From assembly GCF_026262505.1 (NCBI RefSeq), contig NC_067208.1:5031962-5095961 (forward strand): 64,000 nucleotides of DNA, given 5' to 3'. The DNA is from Trichomonas vaginalis G3. Taxonomy: Eukaryota > Parabasalia > Trichomonadida > Trichomonadidae. The notes below the pieces were generated by a model that worked only from the letters and a program-made list of their open reading frames with translations, did no database searches and was not told where the DNA came from. Shown here one piece after another: positions 9,858-20,778 of this stretch. How positions within the stretch are numbered: position 1 is the stretch's first letter; every line of letters starts with the position of its first letter. A program made the translations under genes and the position numbers.

Positions 9858-9943
9858 ATATTTCGAACGAAGCTCTCATCGGTCTTTTTTTTAATACTAA
9901 ACGTTTTTTCCCCTGTCACTTTTAGCTAAAATTTGGGTTTGCC

Positions 9944-9956
9944 TTTCAAAAAGCAG
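9944..9956 (+). repeat. 13-bp target site duplication, right (element A)
   Basis: TTTCAAAAAGCAG, pairing with 6996-7008. Confidence 0.8.
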
Positions 9957-11487
9957 GGAACTGTGTTCAATGCTTTATATGTAGTTATAATAATACCAAT
10001 AATATTCCTGATAAAAATAACAAAATCTCGTATAATCAAGTTTCACATTCTATTATTTATACAAATTCGATAAATTACATATTAGAATCATCTATTTCTA
10101 ACAATAATGCTTTATTTGGTCAATTATCTCACAGTGGTAGAAATAAAATTAAAAATTTAAATATATCAAACTCAAAATCCGATAACAATTGCATTTACAA
10201 GTTAGTTTTACAACAATCAATAAGTAATGTAACATATTCTGCATTTATTAACAATAATTCGACAAATCAGTTTTGTATGTACCATATTGATCAATCCAAC
10301 AATGATAATCATCATCACATTTATAAGTGCAGTATTGTTTCAAATTTTTGCAAAAACAAATTAATTAATTCGAATATTATTGAATTTGCTAATAAAAACA
10401 AAGCTGATTTATATGTTGCTAAATGCATTATTGCAAGAAATGCAGGGTATTCTTTACTTTCTTCAAATATTTGTTCTTTTGAAAATAATATTTCAGAAAA
10501 TCTCGTTAATATAACAGGAGGATGCATTTCTTGCAGACTATACTTATTTAATGATATTGGTTCATATTCAATTCCAGAAATTTGTTCATTCTCATATATC
10601 ACAGCTATTTCTATTGAAAAGAAAAAATTCAATAATTTGAAACATAAAATGCAACCATTACAAGGTTCTAGTGATTCAGATGGCTCTAGCAACAGTGGGT
10701 CTTATCCAATTATAACTGAAGTTAAATTAGCCAAAAACGATTACTTTTATCCTAATGATAGGTATTTAAATGTTACTTTTCAACTAATATATTGGGATGG
10801 TTATGAACATGACAATGCAATTTATTATTCAATTGATGGTACAGAGCTTCATACTATAGCATTTAAAGTTAATAAGAATGACGACGAAACAATTAATAAT
10901 TATTCAATTGATGTTGAAATTCCAGAAAATATCAAATATGGAAATCATTCCATAACATTGTATTATCAGGATGATGAATACACATCTAGCGAATCTGCAC
11001 AATTCAATTTATACTATAACAGTCCAAAGTTAAGACTCAGAAGTAAGCCTTTAGTATCAGACTACGTTTACTTTGACATAGAAGTCGAAGATAACGATAT
11101 CAGAAATAATATAACTTTTTATTACTATTTTTACTATTTGCCACAGCAAGAAAGACTAAGATACAATGAAACATTAAATATTACATCAGGAAAAGAAAAC
11201 TATCAAATCAAAATTGATTATCATAAATATAAAAATTCACAAACACTTATATTATACGGTGTAGACTCTCATGAACTCAGTTCAAATGAAGTTCATGCAA
11301 GTATTGAAAGATGTCCAGTCTGCATTGACAATGCATATAGACTGAAATATTCTCTGCATCGGCATTAAAGAAATATATTCATAAAAATATTTATGTTTTA
11401 TTGGGATTTGTAATTGTAAATTTATATATTATTTATTTCATATTTGCCACTATTTTTGAAGATGGAATTCTTTCTGAAGCTGAATAA

Positions 11488-11788
11488 GTATAGAGTATAA
11501 TCTGTAAAACTTATTATGGCCTCTGTATCGATTGATTTACAGCTGAATACACTTTTTAAGCTAATTTAAGCTAACTTTTTTGCTCCGGGATATTACAGAT
11601 TATTTCACAAAAAAAATTTGTTTCATTATCAGAACAAATCATTTAAAAAGTATCATCAGTTTTACCGTAAACATACTTTTGAGGATAACTTAGATATTAA
11701 TTTATTAACATCAAGGAAAATAAAGAATTAGAGAGAAGAAATTTTGTTTACATCAATTCATAAAAAATTAAATATATAGTAGTGAGTT
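11488..11788. other. AT-rich intergenic region
   Basis: About 300 bases between two convergent host genes; no frame, repeat or structured RNA seen. Confidence 0.5.
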
Positions 11789-12526
11789 TCAATCTGCATG
11801 CTCTTTGAGTTCTGAGTAGCCAGTGTGGCTTTTATTTGAATTGCAAATCTTATTTGAATTCCTCTTTGGAGGTAGATGAACTTTTCGGAATTCTCTAGAA
11901 TTGAAAAAGAATGAGCGGTGTATTTCATAAGTTTTAATTTCTTGAACATCTGTTTGCTTACTTACTCCTAAATAGAACGGATGATCATTTTTGATGGATT
12001 CTTCTGTATACACATAGAAATAAGATAAATCGCCTTGAGGAAAGCCTTTAATTTCCTCTATTTGATCAAAAGCAAAATTGATAGAGGTCTTTAAATATTC
12101 GACCCCAATAATCTTGAATGTTAGATCATCCTTAAAGCTATAATCAGTCAGGCGGGTCAGTAAATGCTTTAATGACTTGAATTTTGGAAAATCAAGATAG
12201 CATTTGTAATAACCAATGAATTTTGAGCTATCAAGTATTACAATTGGTGCAAAAACAACTATTGTTGATGATTGGGGAAAGTAATAATTCACACCAAAAA
12301 TTAGACAGTCTCTTTTTATATCAACTTTGAACAAAGCCTTCAGAAGCTTGAATTTAAGTTCTTTGATAGAAGTCAATTGCTTTACAAATTCGTCTCTAAG
12401 TTGAGTATTTGTAAGATAACGGCAATCGGGTAGGAATAAGGCATCAATATTATAATCAGGTGTAACGATTTGGTCTTGGATAGGTGTTGAGCCAACATGA
12501 GCATGTGACTCTATAATGGAGTTCAT
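11789..12526 (-). CDS. Hypothetical protein, 245 residues
   Basis: Begins MNSIIESHAHVGSTP at 12526. Mixed alpha/beta composition without signal peptide or membrane spans; aromatic-rich middle part (YYFPQSSTIVVFAP and FIGYYKCYLDF), basic polar C-terminus (PPKRNSNKICNSNKS). I do not recognise a family. The N-terminal His-Ala-His is suggestive of nothing on its own. It is the last host gene before the outer Maverick and reads without interruption. No clear initiator word was seen before the ATG, so a start further in is possible. Confidence 0.6.
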   Translation of the reverse strand: MNSIIESHAHVGSTPIQDQIVTPDYNIDALFLPDCRYLTNTQLRDEFVKQLTSIKELKFKLLKALFKVDIKRDCLIFGVNYYFPQSSTIVVFAPIVILDSSKFIGYYKCYLDFPKFKSLKHLLTRLTDYSFKDDLTFKIIGVEYLKTSINFAFDQIEEIKGFPQGDLSYFYVYTEESIKNDHPFYLGVSKQTDVQEIKTYEIHRSFFFNSREFRKVHLPPKRNSNKICNSNKSHTGYSELKEHAD

Positions 12527-13145
12527 GAAACTTTATGTCACTTTCTTCACTATTTAAAATCTCTCTCACAATTAAAATTTTCTTCACAATATTAAATTCC
12601 AATTCAGAAATTCCATTTGAGAAGATAATAAAAATAAGTTTTCATCAACCACTTATGTTTAGTAAACTCATCAATCTCTATCAAGATTTCACAATTTTTT
12701 TTCCAATTAATTTTATTCACTTTTAACTGTCATATTCAAAAATATTTTCCAAATGGAAATCTATTTCATTTTCTCATATAATGTCATAAATCAAAATCAT
12801 TCTAATCTTTTTGAAATAATTTTTCATAATTTTATTGATATTTCAATAAGATAACCTTAGAATGAGGATAATCTATTTGTAAACAAATGAAATGTATGAA
12901 GAGAATAGGAAGACCTTTCAAACGTTAATTGAACATTTTGAATATATTTTTTGATCCAATAAATGTATAGATAAATTATTTGATATCTGTTGTAAAATCA
13001 TTTCCAATCTTTGTAAATCTCAAATTTATCAGATGATTAATAAATATTTTGTTGTTTATTAAGTTATTAGCTATATTAGCATGGAAGACAAAAAATTCCG
13101 ATAGAGTAAGTAAAATGCAAAGATAAACTATCTAAATAGGCCATG
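12527..13145. other. AT-rich intergenic region before the outer Maverick
   Basis: No convincing gene. It ends in the left copy of the CTGCAG target duplication. Confidence 0.5.
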
Positions 13146-13151
13146 CTGCAG
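13146..13151 (+). repeat. 6-bp target duplication CTGCAG, left (outer Maverick)
   Basis: CTGCAG directly before the AG terminus; the matching copy is at 63794-63799. Six-base duplications are typical of Maverick/Polinton integration. The word is itself palindromic, so orientation gives no extra support. Confidence 0.75.
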
Positions 13152-13629
13152 AGTAGTATATGTGGACGGGTTTAGTGACCTTTTTTGTAAACGTAAGAAT
13201 TCATACAATATCGAGCGATTTTGTATCATTTTTTTTTAACATATGAAGTAAAAAATGTATGATTCTTACGGTTTTTATTCTTACGTTTTTGAATAAATCA
13301 AGATTTAAAAAATTTTCAAAATTGTAAGACATTTACACTCAGCCCATAAACCATTAAAAAAATTAACATTAATTTTAAAATAATTTATTTTATCTTTTAT
13401 AAAAGAAGCTATATATATAGATGATGTCAGATATTCCGTGATTAATTAAACATTGTTTAAATCCTGAATGGGTTTAACTTCAATTTAAAAATGAAGATTG
13501 TGAATTATTAAATGAATATGAAAGCCAAAATAAGCTAATGAGGTATAAATATAATGATAAAGAATATTTAATTTCATGGAATCAATGGAGTCATAATCAA
13601 AGGCCTCATAAACGAGAAGAAGAAATTGA
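13152..13629 (+). repeat. Outer Maverick left terminal inverted repeat
   Basis: About 478 bp, matching in reverse 62197-63793 once the hAT-type element there is set aside. It includes the first small gene. Confidence 0.88.
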
Positions 13630-13735
13630 AAATAATGAAATGGAAATCATTGATGACATTAAAGAGGATGGAATTCATATAAAAATAAGAAGTCTGTTTG
13701 ACCTTAAGAATGATTTATATATAAAAATAAAATAA
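13538..13735 (+). CDS. Small terminal-repeat protein, left copy
   Basis: 65 residues, highly charged: an N-terminal part rich in Tyr, Trp and Asn (SWNQWSHNQRP), then an acidic run of Glu and Ile. The first 31 codons lie in the terminal repeat and so recur at the right end (62175-62288) with a different tail. The coding frame may begin further upstream, as related residues are readable there. Function unknown. Confidence 0.4.
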   Translation: MRYKYNDKEYLISWNQWSHNQRPHKREEEIENNEMEIIDDIKEDGIHIKIRSLFDLKNDLYIKIK

Positions 13736-13797
13736 ACTTCTTACGAAAAATTAAAAACTTAGTTATGTTTATTATTTTATTTTTTATTTTGTATGAA

Positions 13798-13947
13798 ATG
13801 AGCGTCAAAACTAACAACGTTAAAAAATTGGGATTCACAAACGAGGAAATAAAGGATATATTAGAGGAGGTGGGTTATGAAGTTGATAAATATTATTTAA
13901 GAAATTGTAAAAAATTCGCGGAGTTATTTAAAAGATTTAGATTATGA
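13798..13947 (+). CDS. SAP-like small helical protein
   Basis: 49 residues starting MSVKTNNVKKLGFTN, chosen over an upstream hydrophobic extension because the core begins here. The pattern of a short helix (NEEIKDILEEVG), Val-Asp, Tyr, then Asn-hydrophobic-Lys-x-Leu-Ala/Ala-Glu-Leu resembles SAP-type DNA-binding helix pairs. The inner Maverick has a clear counterpart at 44225-44488, also next to its polymerase, so the position is conserved. Likely a DNA-binding accessory; assignment is tentative. Confidence 0.45.
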   Translation: MSVKTNNVKKLGFTNEEIKDILEEVGYEVDKYYLRNCKKFAELFKRFRL

Positions 13948-13959
13948 TGGAAAATGAAT

Positions 13960-14901
13960 AAAGATGATGTTATAAATTTCTTATATCCACATCTGAAGAA
14001 GAAAAACCTAAAGAACCTGATGTTTTCCCTGAATATTATGAAGAACGAATTAAAGATGATGAATATGATGAAATTGAAAGACTGGAAAAAATAAGAGATG
14101 AAATAGATGAAAAAATTAAGGAATTAAGAGAAGTTGAAAAATATAATGAAAATGAAGTAGAGGGTTTAATGAATATCCCAGCTTCAGAATCAGCAGTTCA
14201 GAAATCTCATGAAGAAAGATATAAAAATTATGTCTCAGAATCAACACAAAATTTATTAGATGGTGAAATAGACGAAACACTTTCAGAAGAAGGTACTAAA
14301 TTTATACGTAAACATAAGTTACAATTTATTGATAATGAAAAATACCCTTGTATCTTATTTTCACCCCCTCTCGATTCTGAGAAATTCAAAAAAGCTCTTA
14401 AAACGTGACATATGCAACTAATACGATTAAGAAAGAAGATCATGATATTTACACAAATTATTATTTAAATAAATGCACGGGTGTTGATAAAGTTTTTGAT
14501 TTATTAGATAAAATATCAAAAGAAACCATTGAACATATAAAATTTTATGTGATTGCGGTTTCATTGTTGAAGATACCAATAATGTTTCATATGAAAGAAC
14601 AGCACCGAAGGAAGACGAAGTTGAAAGGTCTATACCATTCGTTATTAAGAACATAAAAGATATGAAAACTTATAAACATTATATTTATTCATTTATTTCA
14701 GAAAAAATGGAAGCAACCCATAAAACATCTTCTCATCATTTTATAGCTATTCATACATTCCTTTTCAAAGTTGTGAAATTAAATAAGACAGGAATTAGAT
14801 TTAATGTATCAGGGTACGCATTCTTGAGTAAATTAAAATGTATTCGTCACGTTGCAGATGATAAAAATTTATGTGTCCTTAATTCATTTTATGGGCTTTA
14901 A
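13960..14901 (+). pseudogene. Acidic protein gene ahead of the polymerase (broken)
   Basis: A series of overlapping frames rich in Glu, Lys, Asp and Ile in all readings, consistent with one or two former genes between the SAP-like gene and the polymerase. Parts include a Glu-rich coiled-coil-like stretch and a C-terminal beta-type segment with His-His and aromatic residues. I recognise no family. It looks broken about three times. Confidence 0.5.
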
Positions 14902-15816
14902 AAAATAAACTTTATTTTTATTTATTTTTTAATTTTTATTCTTACATAAATGAACAAAACGGAACAGCTAAAATGAATGATAATCAAATTAGAGCAGAAG
15001 GTAGAAGGTTATTTAAACGCTTCTATAACATTCCTGATGGTGTTAATCCTAAAACTCGTAGAAGCTATTTAAATGAAGCAATAGATGCATATGAAGGGTT
15101 TGACATTTCATCAGAAAGTGAGAGATTAGCGAGAATGTTAAATGTTAATATTGATTTCTATTATTGTGATCCTCAACCAGAAGACGTGGACATAAATAAG
15201 GTAGACTTTCCATTAGTGGAATCAATAATGATAGATCCAGAATTTGAAACAGTAAATATTTTATTAACACAGAGTCCATGTGGAAAACTTCACGCTGACA
15301 GAATAACAGACGTTGAAGCACTCACCGGCTATAAAGTTTGTCCATATTGTAAAGAAGAAGTTTATTCTATCCGTGATGATCCAGAAAGGAAAAACCAAAG
15401 AAGATTTTTAAAGCATTGTGAGAAATGTAAAGAAAATAATGGAAGATTAATTCAAGACGTTCAGTTGCAAAAGACACAGCAACCATATGCACCACATATT
15501 ACGAAACAGAAGATATATCAGTGGTTATTAGCTCACAATTTGCAGGAATATTATCAACCGACAAGATATTATATTACTTTTGACTTTGAAACATTAGAGA
15601 CTAAAGAAGAATTACAACTTTCTGAGTGTGCAACTTTGAACGCTTACTTAAAACCATTCATGGTATCATCAACGGTTAAATTAAATGATAAAACATACAC
15701 GAGGAATTTTTGCTTAACTTCGAGTGATTCTTTATTTCTGATTGGATTGAGTTTTTATTTTCAACCTGTTCATTAGTTGTTGAATCAAATATTGAACAAT
15801 ATGAAGAATTAATGAA

Positions 15817-15841
15817 GCCGCAAACGGCGGGGACTTTGTCC
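15817..15841 (+). repeat. Double mini-hairpin
   Basis: GCCG-caaa-CGGC, GG linker, GGAC-ttt-GTCC. Lies within the polymerase gene region. Confidence 0.75.
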
Positions 15842-16639
15842 ATACATTAAATGAAAACAGAAGGAAGCATTTAAAGAACTTCTAGATGAGGAATTCAATA
15901 AAGTGAATATCATAGGTTTTAATTCGGAAAGTTTGATTTAAATTTAATTCTTCGTGATTTAAATACTGCAAAATGGAAAATAAAATCAATGCTGAGTTCT
16001 TCTTCTCAATTTAAGCAAATCATTGTACAGAAAACAAACGTTCCATATGAATTGAGATTTATTGACATCAGAAATTATATAGCGGGTGGGACATTAGACC
16101 AATTCACTCAAGATTTCGGAAACAATAAATCACGCGTTAAATCCTTTTTCCCTTATCAATTCATCACGTGGGAAAATTACGAAGAAGAATTATATAAAGA
16201 GGAACCATTCACGAAAGATTCATTTTATTCAGCATTAACTCAAGAAACTATATCAGATAGTGATTATCAAATATATCTCAATGATGCTAAAAATTTTAAG
16301 AATAGATTAGAATATTTTATTCATTATTGCAATAAAGATGTTGAAATTATGATTGACCCAATTGATAAAATTATTGAAGAAACATTTGTTTATAAAATTG
16401 ACATGCTTCATAATCTTTCTTTATCATCGAATGCTTCAATGATTCGTTACGCTTTAGCATATAAAGACTTTAATCCTAATGAAAAATATCCTGAGGAAGA
16501 GATAGAATCAAGTTTTGAATTAACGAAAAAGTATTGGAAATATAAAATTGAATCATATAAGAAACAAGATGAAAAAGCAGAAAGGGATACTAAAAATAAT
16601 GTTTCAATGGATGATTTTCAATACTATCACGATTTAATC

Positions 16640-16800
16640 CTTTCATCTAAATGCAAAATGTGTGGTAAAGCGTTTACATATGCAAATAAACCAACATTGG
16701 ATAGAATCGATAATGAAAAACCACATACCAAAGAAAATTGTCAGTTAATGTGTTGTTATTGCAATGTCGTAAAATCAAATAAAGATGAAGACATGCAACG
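16640..16800 (+). other. HNH-like nuclease domain within the polymerase
   Basis: Reads CKMCGKAF, then LDRIDNEKPHTKENCQ and CCYCNVVKSNKD. The two CxxC pairs and the D-R-I-D-N ... H-T-x-E-N-C-Q ... C-N-x-x-K-S pattern match zinc-ribbon HNH endonucleases of phages and large DNA viruses. It lies between exonuclease and polymerase motif A without an obvious break in frame. Confidence 0.7.
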
Positions 16801-18423
16801 TTTAAGAATCAATTTAAGAAATCACGCATTAAAAAATAATTTACCAATGACTTTAGATTCAGTTGAAGCTTATCACATTCTCCGTAATGGAATTACTGGT
16901 GATCTATCAAATGTTCAACATCGTGTTAATCTTAAAGGAATCACACACATTAATAAACTTTCATATAGTCCAGAAACTAAAACTGTATCAAATGAGGACA
17001 CTTCCAACATCATGACTCATTTCGTTGGTGTTGATTTTAATTCATTATATCCTTCATCATTTTCATCTAATCCCCATGATTTCATTCAATATACTGACCA
17101 TAAAATGTATATGCCGGGAAGATTAAATGGTGTTATCATTTGTGATACAGCAACAAAGAAAGCAAAAGCACTGGGAATAATTAAGAAGAAAAATACTTTA
17201 TTCGTGGCTGAAGTAAAGGGTCACATTGATGAAAAATACATTAATGATTACATAAACTTTTTACCGATAATAAGAAACTTAGATATTATCACAGATGAAA
17301 AAACAATTGGCGGTTTTATGTATAATTACATGAAATCAAACAATTTACCAGTTGACCAGAAACAGAGGAAATTAACTCAGTTAGCATCAACACACAACCA
17401 ATATCAACCATTTTCTTCTTATTATCTTTGGTATCTAATAGACAGATTTCATTTTATCATCGATGATATTCAATCAATTTTAACATTTACGAAAAACACT
17501 TGTTTTAATGAATTTGCGAACGAATTTATGAACGAAAGACAAAAGGCTGAATTAGAAGGAAATAAAGGAAAAAGTTTATTTTGCAAGATTTCGCTTAATG
17601 GATCATATGGTTACGATGCAATAAATACACAAAATTACGCAAAGACTAAAATCATAAATGCACAGAAGGCATGCGTTGCATGTATGTCAAATAAGTTTAA
17701 AAACATAAGAGAAATAGGTGAAGATACATATCAAGTGATGCTTAAAGATAGATTTTATAGATGTGATACATGTTTACAAGAGGCATTCTTCACTTTAGAT
17801 AATGCTAAATACTGGTATTTGGTTTTCATTTATGATTTTATGTATAAATGCATGAATGTTAATCGTTTTCATTTCATTGAAGGTGATACTGATTCATCTT
17901 ATTGGGCAATCGCTGGCGACCCAAATCTTCCTAACACTCAAGCATTTCAAGCAATTGTAACCGATAAACAATTTTATGATAAAAACATTTTCAAATTCGC
18001 ACCTTTTGATTTCTTCTGTTTTGATGAGAAATTTAAACCTAAATTAAAGAATAAAGCTGAAGAAAAAGCACATGAGAAGAAGTTATTGGGTTTAGCAATT
18101 GAGAAACAAGGTGATAACATGGTTGCTTTATGCCCTAAGTGTTATACATCATTCAACGGTTCAATTGATGGAAGTGATTTTAAAAAGATTGCACAAAAAA
18201 TGAAAGGTGTTAGTTTACGACAAAATAAACAATTAAGGATACCCTTACGTGTCAGATTTTTTGCGCATACGAAGAAGTCATGCTAGACATGAGCTATAAA
18301 CCTGAAATTTTAGCAACATATTTAAAACTTTTTAAACTACAATACACTTTAATATTCAAGAACAAAAATATTCTTTTTAGAAATTACATAATTATTTTAT
18401 GTGAAATCTATATAAAAACATAT

Positions 18424-18659
18424 TTTGCGAGCGTAACTTTTTTCTTTATAAGCACCTTATATGACTGATAAACTGTGAAGGCACATAATTGTTAATTCAT
18501 AGAGTTGATATGTTTCCAAAATTGAGAGGAAATTTGAAAATTGAATACCCTTTCAATTCAATTTTCAAAAGATATCAGCTCCTTCAATAATTGAAGGACG
18601 ATTTTGATCATTTGCTCTTAAAACAAGTATGCCATGGAGAAAAAAGTTACGCTCGCAAA
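18424..18659. mobile_element. 236-bp MITE inside element D
   Basis: Inverted ends TTTGCGAGCGTAACTTTT (about 22 bp) enclose an AT-rich core that itself contains short inverted words (TTGAAAATTGAA and TTCAATTTTCAA; CCTTCAATAATTGAAGG). No clear target duplication was found. It probably inserted into element D, making a third nesting level. Confidence 0.7.
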
Positions 18660-20500
18660 TCTGAAATATAACTATCATATAAAAAAATTAAATTTCTAAT
18701 TTTTTACTCTATAGATATTATTGGCCACTTGTGTAATGCATAAAAGTTTATGTCATATGCATACATTTGGAAGTATGGGAGACGAGGGAAATTACTTCTA
18801 TGAGGCACTAGGATTTTTAAAAATTTCTCTATCGGACTCACCATTCAATTTCTCGAAAATTAAAAAAAATCAATAATAGCTAAAATGTATTATGCATAAC
18901 AAATTTTAATGTTACACGGTATTTTTTGAACTTCATGACATGAATTTTCTTTATATTATTTTTTTTTTGGATTTTCTATGATTTATGCGATAGGCTGGAA
19001 CAACATTGTAAGTGCAATGATATCATTTATAGAGAAATCTAAAACTTCAGCATTCAGAACTCGCAACCACAAAAATATTCATTTGCTAAGTAAGTAAAGT
19101 TGATTAAGTTCGACACTTAGCTTTTATACGTAAAACCAAGTGTGTATTGTTATTTCTTGTTAAATTATTGAGAAAAAAATAAATTGTAAGAGAAACGATA
19201 CTGATTATTGAAATAATATTGAGGGTAGCTGCAGATTTCTTCATTAACATGCCGGAAATTTGTTAATCTTGGTTTTCTATCATAAAATCTGTCGAAGAAT
19301 CTAAAAACGGAGATATGAAATAGAGATCATGTAAATCTAGAGTATCCTGTCAGAAAATAGACTAAGCATGTAACCCTTTTTTGGTCATAAACACTTTTTA
19401 CCACTTAGTCATACAGATGATCATTAAATTTAAACGAGCACTTTTTGTCAGAATTTATTCTTTTACAAAGACAGAAGATTTTAGTATTATTTAATATTAG
19501 TGCTGTAGCAAAATTCAAAAAACGGTGAAAATTCAGTGAATTTGTGAATTCACATTTTTTTTCGACATTTTTCTTGATATATCCATGCACATTAAGAACA
19601 CAGCTTTGATACGCTTAAAAAAGCATATTTCATATGAAATTGTTAAAGAAATAAACAATTTATATAAAAATTGCACTTATGGGCAGTTTAGATATATAAT
19701 TTATATATAACATATATACAAATCCATAGACAAAGTGCAATAACTACAATGTTGTAGAAAATTACAGCAGAAATACTGACTTTTTGAAGGATAATAAGAA
19801 TTCTTCTAAATGTTGTATTTTTATAATTTGATTGATTTTTTTACTATTTCATTAATCTTTTATGAATAATAATTATTTTTAATATATGTGCTATTAAAAT
19901 TTCAAATTTTGACTAATATATCTAAGTTATCTGAACGAAACATTTAGAAAATATCATACTTACATTGAAATAGCAAGTAGAGCATATTAATAGCAAGTTT
20001 CTTGGCTTTATATCTATCATCTATTGTTGTTTGATCAAACAAAATTCACTCTATTATATGGTGTCAATTAATTAAAACAATTTTTAATAGTTATTTATTT
20101 AGTGCGAATAAGTGCAAACTCATAAATGAATAACTTAATAGTAGAAATGAATTATCTGATATAAATCTCACATTTTGTCCATCAGAAATACTTTAATTGC
20201 ATACGCATAACTATTAGTAATACGTCTGGAGTGTCAATTAATAACAATCCCACAACAAGTAAAATTCAGATTTTTATTAAACTTATTTTTTCCTCAAAGT
20301 TTTCTCAAATTACTATATATACATATGTGGATAAAATAATAGTAATATTGTAAAAAATTAGATAATTTTTTTTATTTGAGAACCTCTCAAAAGTTCATTC
20401 AATTTATCAATTGTTTCAGTTTGATGTATATTCATTTCTGGAGCCTAAAACTTTAGCAATCATGACAATATCATATTCTCTTTCTAACTACGCAATGTAA
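18660..20500. other. Non-coding body of element D
   Basis: About 1.8 kb of AT-rich sequence with no frame longer than about 60 codons and no transposase motif seen. Confidence 0.6.
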
Positions 20501-20759
20501 GGGTATCCTTAACACCTAAAAATTATTTGGATATAATAAATGATAAAGTGATATTTGATGGTCAGAATATTAATTTACAACTTAAAAACAGGTCAATGAC
20601 TCGCTTAACAATTGGTAAGACTGCATTAACAGGAGCACACACTAAGGCTGTATGTTGTGAAAATGGATGTTGTATGCCATTTATTTAATACAATTTATTT
20701 TTTATTTTTAATGAAATGCCACAGAAGAGACAAAGAGGTGGGCACCCTTAAAACATTGA

Positions 20760-20778
20760 TTTTATTTTTATATAAATG
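20760..20778 (+). promoter_or_regulatory. TTTTTATATAAATG start-adjacent motif
   Basis: TTTTATTTTTATATAAATG directly at the integrase start. The same TAAATG-ended AT block is seen in front of many genes of the outer Maverick (22840, 26783, 29390, 32027, 33826, 35490) and at 59681 in the inner one; see findings. Confidence 0.5.

Larger units (their letters stand above)
7009..9943 (+). mobile_element. Satellite-loaded TIR element A (2.9 kb, unclassified)
   Basis: Ends carry the inverted word ATTTTAGCTAAAAGTGACA (left with outer TAGGGGTA, right with outer GGCAAACCCAA). Between them lie a 360-bp left arm with a 7-bp hairpin (7034-7052), the perfect palindrome ATTACCGATCGGTAAT (7053-7068) and two copies of a GCAAAGATTTGAATC unit, then about twenty 120-bp tandem repeats, then a 190-bp right arm containing a three-way junction. 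It is flanked by a 13-bp target duplication. No transposase is present, so it must be mobilised in trans. A 1.0-kb relative with four repeats lies inverted at 60226-61260 and is almost identical in the arms, so both insertions are recent. The superfamily is unknown to me; 13 bp is longer than the usual hAT (8) or MULE (9-11) duplications. Confidence 0.85.
6651..11487 (+). pseudogene. Trichomonad surface-type protein gene, split by a satellite-loaded element
   Basis: The N-terminal part (6651-7008) starts with a hydrophobic segment (AILFLPVIYHLF, signal or anchor) and Asn/Ser-rich beta-type repeats. The frame resumes at 9944 across a 13-bp target duplication and runs to 11368. That part has more beta-helix-like Asn-rich repeats and Cys, then an Asp/Ser-rich linker (SSDSDGSSNSGS) and two or three Ig-like beta domains (words IYYSIDG and GNHSITLYYQDD), the style of large trichomonad surface proteins. 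A frameshift near 11350 separates these from a transmembrane helix and short acidic tail still readable to 11487 (NIYVLLGFVIVNLYIIYFIF). The gene is therefore disabled twice, once by transposition and once by the shift. No catalytic domain is seen; an adhesion or surface role is inference. Confidence 0.7.
18237..20508. mobile_element. TTAA-flanked TIR element D, non-autonomous
   Basis: Inverted termini GGATACCCTTAC are directly flanked on both sides by TTAA (18233-18236 and 20509-20512), the target of piggyBac and Kolobok transposons. It is 2272 bp with no coding frame of note, and contains a smaller foldback element (18424-18659). It splits the pPolB gene near its 3' end. Kolobok elements are known in Trichomonas, but I cannot choose between the two superfamilies from the ends alone. 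Confidence 0.75.
14973..20688 (+). pseudogene. Protein-primed family B DNA polymerase (pPolB), interrupted by a TTAA element
   Basis: Polymerase that replicates Mavericks from a protein-primed end. The N-terminal part has two CxxC pairs (about 15340 and 15420) and the exonuclease motif ITFDFETLE near 15590. The long frame 15989-18286 contains an HNH-like domain (residues ~222-265), polymerase motif A VDFNSLYPSS (~residue 348), motif B SLNGSYGYD (~537) and motif C GDTDSSY (~632), followed by Cys-rich zinc-type pairs. The C-terminal segment resumes at about 20509 and ends GCCMPFI at 20688. An unrelated 2.3-kb element sits at 18237-20508. Apart from that insertion the gene has about two breaks. 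Downstream the integrase follows after 87 bp. Confidence 0.88.

Noticed and set aside
12535-12726. 63-codon plus-strand frame upstream of the 245-residue host gene
   Set aside because: Ser/Ile/Phe-rich AT-composition artefact without a start context.
18280-18468. 62-codon frame across the left part of element D
   Set aside because: It runs from inside the transposon terminus into the nested MITE, so it is an accident of insertion.
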